The translations under genes and the position numbers were made by a program. Below are positions 12,306 through 24,885 of a stretch of 64,000 bases of DNA, piece after piece (the stretch's first letter is position 1; every line of letters begins with the position of its first letter). Source of the stretch: Arcuatula senhousia (lineage: Eukaryota; Mollusca; Bivalvia; Mytilida; Mytilidae). The stretch lies in assembly GCA_963971305.1 (NCBI GenBank), contig OZ020305.1, positions 13,859,001-13,923,000 of the forward strand, read 5' to 3'. The notes below the pieces were generated by a model. It was not told the origin of the DNA. It saw nothing but the letters and a program-made list of their open reading frames with translations, and did not search any database.

Positions 12306-12740
12306 TTTTGAAAAAAATCATCTAGAAGATAACGAGAGAAGCAGAGGTACCAATAGGGCATCAGAATGAAGTTCGAAAGGACAGAGGCAAAACCAGTAAA
12401 AAACAACGAGAACAGGACGAAAAAAAACCAGACAACATAAAACAAAGAAATACAAAACAAAAACAACTGAATAACAATCAACAACTCGAACTCAAGTCGT
12501 AACTAGAGTGAACTAAGGTGCTCCCGAAGAGTAAGCAGTTCCTGCTTGCTATAGCAGGTCTTTGAGCGCATGATGTCTTCTGTAAAAAAAATTTAGTTAC
12601 GACAGCAACAGAGGAGTAACATATAGACCCTGTGTAAACAAAATTGTTGTGTCAGATGCGACGCTCTGTCAAGGATTTCTATGTTAGTCCCACAAGCTCT
12701 GTTATGATGAATGAATTGTGATACGTAAACTCATAAAGCT
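12306..12740 (-). mobile_element. Penelope-like element 3' fragment, minus strand (copy 1)
   Basis: The reverse complement contains the 3' tail (the gagcacc and tatagcaagcag words) followed upstream by the degenerate C-terminal coding text up to the VSQLIRYS region, in which tcacaattcattcatcataac can still be aligned. The same insertion with the same orientation is at 47725-48115. It is a 5'-truncated dead copy. Confidence 0.75.
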
Positions 12741-12949
12741 GGAGCGGACAGAATGTAGCTACACAAGAAGAAAACAATGACGATTGGAAGTTAAAGTCAG
12801 CACATATGTCATAGAGGTTTGTTGAGAGTATTCATTGAGAGTCCATTTTGAGATGTAGATCTAAACATGATCAGACTTCCTAATTTCCGATTTGTTCTTT
12901 ATCTCAAGTTCCTCAGGATAATTATTTAAGTCACCAAATCAACAGTTGT

Positions 12950-13207
12950 TCAAAGAAGATGTGGAATAATTACATAAATTGGCGATAATCTAAAATTCAT
13001 GAAAGGAAAACTTTCAGCAAGAAAGTTCAATGTGGTCAGTGCTTGCCGTTTTGCAATTGGTCCTACATCAAATATATAATGCATATGATTCAATACCAAT
13101 TCTAAAATTTTCAAAGAAAGGTCCCTTTCTGGATATAGATCAACTAACATGGAGAAGACATGTACAAACATAAGATTTGATGATAACTTCTGGCTCAGGG
13201 CATGCAC
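12950..13207 (-). other. Conserved minus-strand open stretch, probably repeat-derived
   Basis: 85 codons on the minus strand. The duplicate at 48602-48327 keeps the frame with several amino-acid changes and a different C terminus. A similar but broken text is at 11880-12050, so it is probably part of a dispersed element. No known domain is recognised, and I have no evidence that it is expressed. Confidence 0.35.
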
Positions 13208-13599
13208 ATATGAACGGTGACAGGATAAAATAGTTATGGTCCAAACTTTAGCTCAATTGATAATCTATAACAAAGCACAAAAACATCAGACAAGAGGAGC
13301 ATACGAGGCGTAGAGGAACTCTCCAGAGAACACTCTCTTAATGAAATTTAGATCAGAAGCAACTATCAACTGGAGTAGAAAATTCACTTTGTTGACTCTA
13401 AATCCGAAATAACTTTTAAAATAAAAAATAATTTAGTGATTCAAAATCAGGAGCACAAAAACGACACACTTGATCGTTGTAATGTCTAAAATGGCGCAAG
13501 GGGAAAAGGGCAATTTACATTTAAAAGTTGATGTCAATTTATCAATGTTTCTACATAAAAATGTACATTCGAAGATTGATTTCCGTGATAGAGCATCTG

Positions 13600-13790
13600 A
13601 CACAAATATTCATAACACAGGGTTATTTCTCGACTTGTCTTCCATTAAAAAGGTTTAACAGAAAACACCGTGTGCTCGAAGACAAATATGAGATTTCTAT
13701 CTCTCAAGTGAATGCAGATGTTCAATTTTGTTAGGTCATAGTGTTTTGTTTTGTCCTTTACCGGATTTGACATGGCGAATTGCACCTGTG
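13600..13790 (+). mobile_element. Penelope-like C-terminal/3' scrap
   Basis: Contains the GGGTTATTTCTCGACTTGTC and TATCTCTCAAGTGAATGCAG words, which correspond to the GYVAPRLLSS and ISISQMSAD parts of the 60263 element, followed by its TTTACCGGATTTGACA tail. The frame is broken. The same scrap is at 48980 and again at 52071. Confidence 0.65.
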
Positions 13791-14770
13791 TGGAGCCCAT
13801 GTGGCGAATAGTCCCCTAGCATAGCCTAGTTTGTCATAAGACGAGACTAAGGGTCTTGAGATTCTGACATCGGTCAAGTCTTGACCATGGCATGTACTCT
13901 AGGTGGCTGAAAAGGGCTGCCCTCGTCGCGGGAATTGTCAGGTATATAATAAGGATATTCTAACCGCTGACCAAAGTGGGCAAACGTGTGATGGGAGTGC
14001 CACGGTAAATACAGGTAAAATTTCCCTTTGAGGACCGCTAATAAGTGCACCAGATAGACGAAATTTTCCGCCTTTTCCCTTCCTCCCCCTTTTCTTTTGG
14101 TTTTTCAAAATTAGCTGTTCCTTTATTTGCCACCTGAACCCATATTTCTCATCATGATTTCATGTTCATTGTATCATCCTTGTCATGTTCATCGCCTTTT
14201 ATTTAAGTCGGAGTGTGCCTGATTTTTCCTTGCCAATTGGTAAATATTTTGCAAAATTTCTTTACTAACAAACAAGTGTGGACTCAGACGCATATTGCAT
14301 AGAGGGCCGCTATGGACACATTACGCGTGCAACAAATGTCTTTTGTATGAATTAAGCACAAAATGAAGACATTTCATGTCTCAAACTATTGAAATTCTTT
14401 GAGTGAGTGAGTGAGTGAGTGAGTGAGTGATTTGATGTGTTACGCCCTTGCAACGCTATACAGGTTATTTACAGGCGAAGAACATGAAAATGATGATTAT
14501 AAATGAAATATGGGGTGGGGTGGTAAACAAAGGAACGGTAAATTTAGAAGAACCACATGAAAAGGGGGAGAGGTGGGTAGGGGCGAAAAATTTAGCCTAT
14601 GTGGTGCACTACTTGGCGGTCCGCAAAGGGGGGGTCTTTTACGTGCATGAAGCGTGGCACTCTCCACACACGTTGGCCCACTATGGTCGGCGGTCAGGGT
14701 TTCCGTATTATAGACCTGACAACCCAAGCGGACGAGGGCTACCCTATTCAGCCACCTAGGTACACACTTG
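13790..14770. repeat. Inverted pair of a dispersed repeat with a (GAGT)n array between
   Basis: The text at 13908-14040 (GTGGCTGAAAAGGGCTGCCC through CACGGTAAATACAGG) reappears in reverse complement at 14640-14763. The left arm also exists in copy 2 (49140-49410 and 52230-52500), but the right arm does not. Between the arms lies (GAGT)7 at 14401-14430. The open frames 14448-14759 and the minus 14727-14497 are products of this repeat. Confidence 0.65.
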
Positions 14771-15059
14771 GTCGCTCTGTGGGCTGAGCACTGACAAGAT
14801 CAGATCCTAAACTCGAAACGAACGACTTCATACCAAATGTCCCAGTCGTGATGAATGAGTATGTGAGAGAAGAACCCCTGGGTTTCCGATGATGCAGGAT
14901 CCCCGGCAGCAGGCTAAATTGCCCGTACTCTACCCATCAGTCCCTTTTTCCAGTGGTAGTCTAATCTCCCAACGCCGATTGGCCTTGTGTCCTAATTTTC
15001 TCCACTTCATCCTCATTTCATGTTCATTGTATCATCCCTTTCATGTTCATAGACAAATC

Positions 15060-15310
15060 TGTCAGATGCGTTAAACTTTGTTTTTTCTTTCCTCCTTCAC
15101 CGGGTTTGATACGCTGAATTGGCAATTTATAGTAGAGTAACAGGTGTGCTGTTGGTTAGACCGCTTACTTTTTTAGTGCCCTGGAGTTCACTCTTTCTGC
15201 ATTAGTTCGCGTTGCTGATTGTTGTTCACTTGTGACTTGGCATTATTGTACTGTTGTTGTTCGAGTTAACTGTATTTTCTAGTTTATATTTAGCCCCTGT
15301 TGTACCTCAT
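15060..15310 (+). mobile_element. Degenerate Penelope-like 3' tail
   Basis: The words CACCGGGTTTGATACGCTGA, GGTGTGCTGT and TGGAGTTCACTC match the untranslated tail of the 60263 element. No coding part remains. Confidence 0.6.
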
Positions 15311-15351
15311 TACTTCTTTCACTTGAGAGTTTCATTAGCGACAATTTGATT

Positions 15352-15588
15352 TTTATGGGGGGAGGGGGCTATGGTGAAATTTGAAATAAAATGGCAGGAT
15401 GGCAAGAATCCAAAAATAAAAAGGCAGGACAGTGCTTTAAGTTAAAAAAAAGGCAGGATGGTATTGTTGGTTTAAAAATTATAGTAGCTTTAAAAAAATT
15501 GCGCGCGCTAGCGCTTAAAAAAATCCAGGCTCGGTTTCGTCCGAAAATAGAAAAGCAGGATGGAGAAATATCCATAGCCCCCCATAAA
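15352..15588. mobile_element. MITE with GGGGGCTATGG inverted ends
   Basis: The left end reads GGGGGCTATGGTGAAAT and the right end is its approximate reverse complement, ATATCCATAGCCCCCC. The interior repeats words of the type GGCAGGAT. A more decayed relative lies in an intron at 27700-27905. The open frames across it on both strands are not genes. Confidence 0.7.
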
Positions 15589-17775
15589 AAACAAATGGTT
15601 GCTCCCTTAGTCATACAAACTTTTTTTCCATCTTTTTTTGTCTGGAAATTCATCACAATTATTTACGACTTAAAAACAATATCTTGTAAGCACCCTCACT
15701 TATCTCACTCGTTCACATTTGGACCTATGGAAGGGAAATCAGCCTATGTATTGAAACAGGAAGTAGATGTCAAACAGACAGAAAATTGATTCTCGTGGAA
15801 CTATTACCTGAGGCTACATACAAATTTTCAGATCACTAACAATAAAATTGTGACGAAAACTCAGGTAGAGCACCTTTGATGAGTCTTGAATAGACGAAAT
15901 GCACGCAAGGCGTAGCAAAATTTATTTTCTGTAACTTTATAATTTTTGTTTCTAACATCCGTGACGGTTAGTTCTACTGGGGGAGTTTTAATTCCCCGTG
16001 TAAGCCCGCTCAGGCATCACATTATTGTTTTGACGAACGCATCAAAGCTTTGAAATTTAACTGTTGTAGATTTCAAAATTGTCAAAAGTCCCTAAAGCTT
16101 CTTTCTTCCCCAGACATAGGTTTATCTTAGTCATAATTTTGTTTTCTAGTTCGGCAATTTTTGGTTTTATTGGTCTATGCTATTCATAATCATATAAAAT
16201 TTAGTTTATTCTGCATGAATATAGACAAAAATGCACATTTGACGGGGCGAGCTGGGTTAGTTTTATACAGTTGTGGATCAAGAAATCCCAAGAGGGGCAC
16301 CCTCGTCCTCACTCGTCTAATATTTTTAAACAAAATATTGCGCTAGTTAGTCACCTCTCTAATTTTAACAAAAAAGAGTAAGGGCTGATCCGGATCTCTT
16401 TGAAAGAAAGAGGGGTTATGCTTAAGTGTAATATTGTGCGGAAATTAAATGCAGAAACATTTATCTCTCAATTCAACGGGGCAAACGCTCCTCTTGACCC
16501 CTCTGCAAATAACCCAAATTGCACATTGTTATTAGAAGATCAATTTCGTGATTTTTTGCATTTTTTATATCAGGTTCATAGTCGCTTGAAGATTGTTCCC
16601 CTTTTCCGTTTAGAAATTAGGAACCAAAAGGAGCAAAACATGCCACTTTAATGTTAGCTGCCACGAGAACTTGAATGTGGTGCGCAACTGAACTTTGAAT
16701 TAACGGCTTCAACACAAATCCACTTTTTTAATCCGTCGACTGCAGATTTTAACAGATTGAATATTTGTGCATTATTCTAACAATTGCAGGTTAACAGGCT
16801 ATTTCGTCATTTTCAGAAATTTTGCAGGTCATGGATTGACCTACTTTTTTGCAACTAACTGTCATGTAATGGCAGAAAATCAATACATTGTGATTTTCGA
16901 CGGCATGTCCTGGATTGACTTAATTTTTAACACCACGTCTAGCTTAGATGTCAACAAAGCTTCTTGAATTTTAACCAAATGTTGAACAAAATAATGTTTG
17001 AAAAAGCTTTTTTTTTCAAATAAGAGTAATGCAGTCCAACATGCTAAGCGTGTGATCGATCGGCTACAGAACGTTAAAATACAGTTTTGCTGATATAAAT
17101 TTTATGTATATTATTTTAACAAACGCCAAGGGCAGATCCAGAATTTTAGAACCGAAAAATACAGTTACAGTTTAGCGACAAAATAGCTGTAAAACGATTC
17201 TTACTTTGAATCGAGAAGAACAGTGGAATCTGCCTGATTATTTGGGCGATTCCAGAAATAATCTTTTCCCCCTCTTGAAGATATTTAAATTTCTAAAAAG
17301 ATTTTTGGCCTTAAACCCTGTGAAAGATAATGGATTTCCAGACTTTTATCGAATTATTTGGTAACCAATAAAGGTGGAATTCCAAGGATATTTTTAATCC
17401 ATTATTTCCTGGACCTCTTTCACCGTGGATGGGGGGATACATGTAAAAGCCAATCAAGGTCACTGTTCTCGAAGTTTGTCGGAAACTTGGAATTAACCTT
17501 ACTTTTTAACACATCATACTTTATAACGCACGATCTGCTTTTTCAGTCTTTTAAAAAGAAAATATGATTTTAAAAAAACATGTCTTATTGATTTAAAACC
17601 TGGACATTATTCGACAATTTCTTAAAACTCTTTGACGATCATTGGCGGAATAAATTCTTTTCAACAATTTATGCAAATATTCTACACATGACGGAATATT
17701 TACGCTCAACGATCATACACGACATATATTACACCGATCTCTATTTATTTTATTATAAGTATGTAACAATATAAA

Positions 17776-18474
17776 AATATATTACTGGGAGCACCTCGGT
17801 ATATTCAATATCTACACATTAGCATAAAACTTGGCACAAAATAAGTTTATATGAAAGCTGTAGAATTCCCTTACAATCTGCAATTTCAAGAAGCAAACTT
17901 TAATTAAAATCTTTTTTTTTTCATATTCATTTGGTCAAAAATAAGAAGTTCACAATAAACAAAATATTGCAAGACAAAAATGTGCCAAATTCTAATTTAT
18001 ATATCCATAACATAAGGCAGATATTGGCATTTGAAATTGATATTTCTCTAACTGTTGTGCATTATTATCTAGTTCTCGCAAGATGAGACTATTTTGCGTT
18101 TCACACTCCGCACGATGTGATATGCAATTTCAAGAGATTTGATTGGCTGTCCGCGCGAGACACCACAGTTAGATATACATCTCGTGGAAAGCGTGCTTAC
18201 TTTTGTTTGAACACCTGTTGATCTCGCTTGAATAAAAAGACAAATAAAATGTATCAAAAAATGCACTTAAACGTTTGTTTTATTATAAAGTCTACTTTTA
18301 ATTAAAAATAATTTAAAAAGGTGGTACTTTTTTATTTGATTTTTTTTTCGCATGTTGGCTAAATAATATATACATATAGCATGTAAAGGATTATTTTCGT
18401 ATTATTAGTTAAAATTGAATAAGTGATTTTGGCCTATACTTTCACGTTACACAGTTAGAGAAAAAGGTTTCACA
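17776..18474. other. Non-coding segment partly shared with copy 2
   Basis: The first ~110 bases (GAGCACCTCGG through CAATCTGCAATTTCAA) match 49930-50035 and 53020-53125. The rest is AT-rich with no recognised feature. The small open frame at 18266-18069 (minus) has no support. Confidence 0.5.
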
Positions 18475-18593
18475 ACTACAAGCGATGAGATACGGATTTT
18501 TATCACACTCGCAAAGGCTCGTTTCCTAATTTGACAAATATCTAGCTCGATGTGATAAAAATCCGTATCTCATCACTCATAGTTGTGAAACCT
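18475..18593. mobile_element. 119-bp foldback element
   Basis: Left arm AGGTTTCACAACTACAAGCG and onward; the right arm is its reverse complement with about five mismatches over roughly 45 bases, around a loop of about 30 bases. It could form one long hairpin. No target duplication could be fixed. Confidence 0.75.
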
Positions 18594-20075
18594 GTATTTG
18601 TATGCTCTGATACTTGACTTTTATGGTACCTTAAAATGCACATGGACGAAACCACTAAAGTCGTTAATATCTGTAAAACGCATAATTTGTAACAGACCAT
18701 TTTTTTTTTGTTTATTTTAAAAAGAGATCTACTGTTATGTGTTAATATGTGAAATGCTTTCTATTTCTTAAGTATAACTGTCTTCACTCCAATCTTCACT
18801 CCTTGTTTCAACGATCTGATTTTTTTGGCCTTTGATCTTGTCCATTTTATGATTAAAATAATTTCTCAATGATTTATCTGCTCGACCACTTTGAAGGTTT
18901 TTTCTTTGAATTTCTGCGATATCTATATATTATTAGAACGGGATATTTCTTAATTAAATAGGGACTGAAATCTGATATTTTCTCCATTTGATACATTATA
19001 GAACATGATGGTAGCAACTCTTCTTTTTCTTTTTTGGTTTTATGGAAAACGCTTCAAAAGTCTTGGTGCTTATCGCAGGAAGCTTCAGGAAAAGCTACCA
19101 TTTGGAAAGATACATTTTAAAAAAATCACAAAGACTCCATTTATTTTGTCAAAACTGTGTTGTTGTTTTTTACAAAATTTAGACAAACTAACTCTTAGAT
19201 GTGCGGTTTAAGGACCGAATTATTGTAATTTTTTTAACATGCAGAAATTTAATGTATATGACCCTTTTGAAATATTTCAATTTTGAATGTTATTGATAGC
19301 AAGAAGCAAATGTACCAATGGGGCATCCGAATGTCAAAAGTCCGAATGGGCAGAGACAAAACCAGTCAAAACCAACAAGAACGGGACAAAAACAGACAAC
19401 ATGTAAAACATGGAAACACAAAATAACCAAGCATTCTGTGAGATCGCCACCAGTTACCAGTGGTTTATGTAAAAGAAACTGATCTACATATTCAATTTTT
19501 AATTTTCTTTAGTATTCATGTACATATCAAGCTTCTACGCTTTTAATTTCTGAGAATCTAATATTTTATCATTTCTTATCAGATATAATTACAGATAATT
19601 TGGTTTTCAATGAGACCATAATTACTATATATGACAGGAACACAATTCTTTTTTGTATTAATTTAATGTTCTGTGATCATTTTTCTTAATAAAAAAGATA
19701 CCCGAGATAAACATAATAAATGCATACGATTAGATAAAGGGAGTAGTCAGTGACTTACAATATATTATTTAAGCATATGACGTCTTTAGGAAGCATCTAA
19801 TGATAGGTATAGGTTGGTAATCATAAAATCTCTTCGGTCAACAAGCCAAGATCGTGATTGAATGTAGAGTAAAACAGGTCAGAGTTCGCCCACCTTTAAA
19901 AATGTTTCTTGGTTAAATTTTTTTTAAAAAATCGATTAAAAAAATAGATGAACAAGTTTACTTTATTATTTCCTTTTATCTAATGAATCGTATAATTACA
20001 TAACTTTGTTTTTGTTTCTTTGTATTTTTGTTCTAATTACAATTGTCCAAGTTGTTTTGGGTATTTTGACAATGT
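18594..20075. other. Right part of duplication copy 1
   Basis: 18930-19300 and 19430-20075 align with 53585-54090 and 54090-54770 in copy 2. The open frame 19005-19211 does not stay open in copy 2, so it is not called. A Penelope-like tail of about 127 bases is inserted at 19302-19428 (minus strand); copy 2 has the uninterrupted GTTATTGATAGCAA text at about 54080. Confidence 0.6.
19302..19428 (-). mobile_element. Short Penelope-like 3' tail insertion
   Basis: Contains CAATGGGGCATCCGAATGTC and AGGGACAAAAACAGACAA-type text, the reverse complement of the extreme 3' part of the 60263 element. It is absent from the matching site in copy 2, so it postdates the duplication or was lost there. Confidence 0.65.
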
Positions 20076-21830
20076 ACAGTTTTTTTTTAAATGAAGATCT
20101 TAATTTTGTGTTGTAATTACAGAGAATTGCTCTTAAGTGTTCTTTTTTTAGTACTGAATGCAAGACATAGCAAACTACTAAAATATGTGTTACAAATGGA
20201 AGACGAATGGGCGAGATGAGGCGTTATGACTATCTTTAAGTTAAAGGCTTTCTTGTGATTTTGGAATGAAGAAGAGCAAAAAAGAGCTAATACTTTGTTT
20301 GTAGAAGTCTAAAAGGTTGATATGTGACTAGTCTGAAAGTCGTTTAGGACTTACAGTTTGTCCTACTGAACGACCCCTAAACAAATCATTCTCATGAGAA
20401 AGCCCGACGAAAATTTTCACATTACCTTTCATATTGGCCCAATCCCAAATAGAAGGTAAAATTTCGAAAGCTTTGAAAGTTGCTTAGGAAGTACTGTTTG
20501 TCATATTAGCCACGGTTTGAGAGTAAAGCTTGACGAAAATTTGTTTGGATAGAAGTACAGACGTACATATATTGAAGTTAAATGCCCCCTTCCCACACGT
20601 TGTCGGTTGACATAAGAAGAGAGAAAAAAAAGAAAAAAATATCCAGGAAGGGTGTGTTCAAATTTGATCCACTTCTGTGATCCTTTTGTTGTAACAGTTT
20701 CTCTTTTCTTTTAGTTCATAGTCATTTGTACTGCATGATCAATTGGCCTTTGGTTGTCAATTTCACGTGGTTAATTTGTACCAGATTATTCTCCTACAAA
20801 TAGGCGGGCTGTCTTAAGGAAGACCTTCTAGCTGGTTAAATAAATTTAATTGTTTAAATAGTTTAATGCATTTATTTGTATTTTGGCAGTTTTTATTTTT
20901 TTATTCCCTTTATATTTCATAACAGTGGATTAAAAATGTGTTTAACTGTAATTGCACAAAAAAACTTATTACGTTCAAATCTTTTTATCTTTTCTGATAA
21001 AATAATACCAATATCAAATAAGAAGATACACCAAGCGCAGCATTATACGACCGCAACATGTCGAACCCTGTAAGTTTTATGCCCAATAAGGATGGTCAGT
21101 TGCTCTGGACACATGCAGACCATGGTGGACTGACAAAGTTTTTTGACACATGCAGCCTTTGGTGGACTTTCCATCTACACTTAACACGGAATTTATTATT
21201 TTTTTTTTAAAAAGCAGACCAAAATAAACTAGAATTGCAATTGCGAGCAATAGCAGATGTCACACCAGTTGCCATTTTTTGCAAATAACGCAAAAACGGT
21301 AAATATCGCTTCAAATTTTTTTGGGTCACTTCCGCGATAATATATTTGTCTATCTACATGCAAAATTTTAGCCGCCCTAGCACATAGGTTACCGCGATAT
21401 AAGGCGTCAAACAATCGAATCTTCCGGCGGCCATTTTGAAAATGGCGGTCATCTTGGAAAAAAATAAATGTCCACGGCACAACTTCAGATGACTTCCTTG
21501 GAGAATAATAATAATAAAATGGAGGCCAATAGAATAACAATATGTCACCCGACTTTCGTCTGGGGTGACATAGTTACAATTGCCACCCCCTTTTTCCCCT
21601 AATTAAGGGTATCTGCTTCCTTTTATTTTTGCCCCTTTTGGCCTATAATGGCAATAAGGGAGCGGGGAGTGTCACAAAATTAATCCTCAAATATGTAAAT
21701 TCATTACTTGACAAGAATGAAATAGCGAAAAAATTGAAATCGGACAATAACTAAAAAAGGTTTCGATTTACGCCCTTATTGGCTCCTACTTGCATATTAG
21801 ACGGAAAAGAGGAGGTTGCAATAATGAACT
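20076..21830. other. Spacer between the two duplication copies
   Basis: No gene recognised. At 20330-20545 two related ~170-base passages occur (each with CTTT..AAGT, GTTTAGGACTTACAG-like and GACGAAAATTT words). A hairpin lies at 21541-21572 (ATGTCACCC paired with GGGGTGACAT around a pyrimidine-rich loop), possibly the end of a small element. The 103-codon minus frame at 21540-21229 is not supported. Confidence 0.5.
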
Positions 21831-22574
21831 TTCCATTTTGTATTGATTACTTGAAAAGTCTTAACATGCAAAACAAATTTCAAATCGGACCAGAAATAAA
21901 AAAAAAAATTTTGGCCCCATTTTTTTGCCCCTAATTTCTAAATGAAAAAAGGAGGGACCCAAGAAATCAATACGATATCTGTTTTAATAGTAAGGCATAT
22001 AACTGTCAAATTTCATAGCAATTGGCTCACCAGAATTAAAGTTATTGTGGAAACAAATAAAATATTTGACGACAGTATCATACCAAAATACGTCTGCATA
22101 AAAATTTTACATACTTTAAAATAAAAGTTGAATACATGCTGCATGCTTTTATTATACTATATAACATAAATATTTTTTTCGTGGTACATATATAACGTTC
22201 AATCGTTGTCCTCGCTTCTTTGTGAAGTGCCTGAGAATAAAGAAAATAAAAATTGTATTACAATCATTGAAAGAAGGATATCGAGGTATTTCCCTCTGAA
22301 TACTAGTATTTGTGTAATCATATAAAAATAAATTACAAAAAATAACTGTTATTTAGAATCGAATTGTAATTCATGTTGCTAGGCAATCAAAACAAACTTC
22401 CTGTTGAAAAATCAAATCCAAATCCAGCACCGAGGAAATCGGTTATGTGCACTGCAATGCAACGAAAGAAACCTGGTGTCTTAAACTGTTTTGAATTAAC
22501 ATTTAGACAATATGAAATTTCGATTGTATTAAAAAATCATGAAATACGATAAGACAATACAACGACATTACAAA

Positions 22575-23721
22575 CTAGAGGCTCCCAGGAGCCTGAATCG
22601 CTCACCTTGTATTCGATGATACTTATATGCTGGATATTTAACAAAGGACTGCTAATCTGTGGAATTATCAATTTTAATGTTCTAAGGGAAAAAATTCCTA
22701 TCAAGAAAGGTCTTAAAACTTTGACCCTATTACATAATTTTTAGATCTTTATGTGTTTAACCATATGCAATTTAAATTTTTCATATATCTTGTATTGTTT
22801 TCAAGATATGAGTCTTAAAAGAGCAAAATTTGAAAAAAAAACAAGAAAAAGGGCAATAACTCCTACAACCATTGTAAGATCTTCTTCAAAACTTCAGGGC
22901 AGGTATATCTTTATGTGCTGATCATTATTATCCAAATAGAATTTTATAATCTGTTACCATTTTTGAGTAATTTGCAAAAAACTGCAATTTACCCTTATGT
23001 TTTATTTTTAGCCATAGCAGCCATGTTTTTGTCGAATCGAAATTTCGTACGATAATTTTGTAGACCACATACTACTGAACCATCCTGCAAAGTTTCATTT
23101 CATTTGACTCAGCAGTTTCAGAGAAGAAGATTTTTGAAAAGTTGAACAAAAAACTGTGAAAATGGTCAATTTTTACAATCCAAGGGGTATAACTCCTAAA
23201 GGAACGATCCTACAACTTCGACTCTGTTACGCATTTACAGATCTTGATGTGCTTAGTCATATGCAATTTAAATTTTTGAAATATCTTGTATAGTTTTCAA
23301 GATATAGGGCTAAATAAGTATTTTTTTTGAAACAAATCCAGAAAAAGGGCAATAACTCCTACATCTGTTGTTGGATCTTCTTAAAAATTTCTGGGCAGGT
23401 AGATTTTGAGGGGCTGATCACTTTTACTCTGCCAGAATTTTGATATCTGTTACGGTTTTTGAGTTATTTGCAAAAAACTGCAATTTACCCCTATGTTCTA
23501 TTTTTAGCCATGGCGGCCATGTTTTTTGTCGAATCAAAATTTCTCACGATAGTTTTGTAGAAGACATACTACATAACAACCCTACCAAATTTCATTACAT
23601 TTGGCCAAGCGGTTTCAGAGGAGAAGATTTTTGAAAAGTTGAATGACGGACGACAGACGACGGACGACGGACGCCAAGTGATGGCAAAAGCTCACATTGC
23701 CTTCGGCAAGGTGAGCTAAAA
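22575..23721 (+). mobile_element. Helitron-like (HINE-type) non-autonomous element with ~500-bp internal repeats
   Basis: The left end carries a perfect hairpin AGGCTCC-CA-GGAGCCT followed by the subterminal word CGCTCACCTTG. The right end is a hairpin AGCTCAC/TTGCC-TTC-GGCAA/GTGAGCT whose right arm CAAGGTGAGC is the reverse complement of the left subterminal word. Inside, about two units of ~500 bases repeat (for example GGGCAATAACTCCTACA at 22850 and 23348), each with a GCC-ATGG-CGGCCATGTTTT core. It is absent from the matching part of copy 1 (about 1690). Confidence 0.75.
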
Positions 23722-23949
23722 AGGTGTTCCAGAACTACATTTGTGTAATTAAAACTGTCACCAGTCAATCACCTTTTCACGCAGGCGTTGTTGGAGAGAG
23801 TCCCGCTAAGTTATTAATAAAAAATAACAGGACTTCCCACCTGCATGTAATTAGGTTTGTCAGTTACCTGCCCAAAGTCGTTTGCTTCCTTCGATTATTC
23901 CGTTTTCTTCCACCCTTAAAAATGTCCACACTGGGCGCGTCGAAAATGG

Positions 23950-23985
23950 CATTGAACACACACACACATACACACACACGTGTGC
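23950..23985. repeat. (CA)n microsatellite
   Basis: A CACA run shared with copy 1 (about 1906-1921) but longer here. It lies in otherwise unremarkable paralogous DNA. Confidence 0.85.
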
Positions 23986-24664
23986 GCACAAAGGACACGA
24001 ACAAAAGCTCACTCATTCGGTCAAAGAGACAACCTAACAACAGCCCAGTTATTTGATATGAAAGACAAATGTACAGCAGCTCAGATTATCGATATGTTAA
24101 GCAATTCTGTTGTTAACAAGTTATTTGAGTATACGAACATAATGTTCTTTGAAAGACTAAATTATGCCTCCTAGAAAAATAATTCTTTAACCATATTTTT
24201 ATAAAACATAAACGTAACATGGTGTTTATGGTTTCATTTGCTTCCCCAGATCGAAAGCTCCTATAATAAGATGTGTGTACAGTTATACTAATACTAACAA
24301 TAATCTAAGTAACAATCTAAAAAAGTTAAAAAATATATGACACAGATTAAAACAAAAACTTGAACTGATATTAACAATACCACAGCATTTCCGTAGCAAA
24401 AATGAAAATAGGATTACAATTTTCAATAGTCTTATACATGTATTACTTTCTGTTCGATTTTGTACATAGTCTTGTTAACAGGGATTTCCTTATTTCCAGA
24501 AGACCATCAGGACTGTCCACAAAAAATACGTAGTGGTAGTCCGATGCAATAGCATAAAGCTCATTTATGTCCAAATCTTTGGTTTAAACGCCTGAAGAAA
24601 ATGAATTTTGACATGGGATTACCTTCATATTTTATAAAACAGAAATATAATATTTTAATTTCAA

Positions 24665-24885
24665 AAGAGCAGAAAAGTATCAATGGAGCATTCGAATGAC
24701 AATAGTCTGAGAGGCAACGACAAAATCAGTAAACACAGACGAGAACAGCACGAAGAAACAGACATCATATAACACACATAATAACAACTGAATGGCAGTC
24801 ACAAACGTGATCTCAAGTAGTAACGAGAGTGATGTCAGGCCCTTCGGAAGAGTTGGCAACTCCTGTATGTTACAACACACTCGTA
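24665..24885 (-). mobile_element. Penelope-like 3' tail insertion
   Basis: The reverse complement carries the GGAGTTGCCAACTCTTCCG-type and following tail text of the 60263 family. The site in copy 1 (about 2665) is uninterrupted, so the insertion is specific to copy 2. Confidence 0.65.

Larger units (their letters stand above)
14273..17775. other. Copy-1-specific 3.5 kb block
   Basis: Copy 2 passes directly from text like 14273 (TTTCTTTACTAACAAAC) to text like 17775 (ATTACTGGGAGCACCTCGG), so this block is an insertion in copy 1 or a loss from copy 2. It holds the inverted right arm above, a Penelope-like tail (15060-15310) and a MITE (15352-15588). From 15800 to 17770 there is AT-rich DNA in which I recognise no gene. 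Confidence 0.6.
766..20075 (+). repeat. Large direct segmental duplication, copy 1
   Basis: From the word TTCCATTTTGTATTGATTAC (766) to about 20075 the sequence is colinear with copy 2 (21831-54770), including the same order of non-coding landmarks, the ~1.75-2 kb tandem array, the Penelope-like fragments and the TRIM-like gene. Divergence is visible but modest, with many small substitutions. Differences are mostly insertions in one copy: here the foldback at 1380-1559, the palindrome at 2004-2039, a block of about 3.5 kb from about 14273 to 17775, and a short Penelope-like tail at 19302-19428. Boundaries are read by eye and are good to a few tens of bases. Confidence 0.85.

Noticed and set aside
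14448..14759. 103-codon + frame and the minus frame 14727-14497
   Set aside because: Both lie in a dispersed repeat whose inverted copy and paralogues give other, broken frames.
18060..18270. Possible tRNA or SINE head
   Set aside because: No A and B box pair with correct spacing and no cloverleaf could be drawn.
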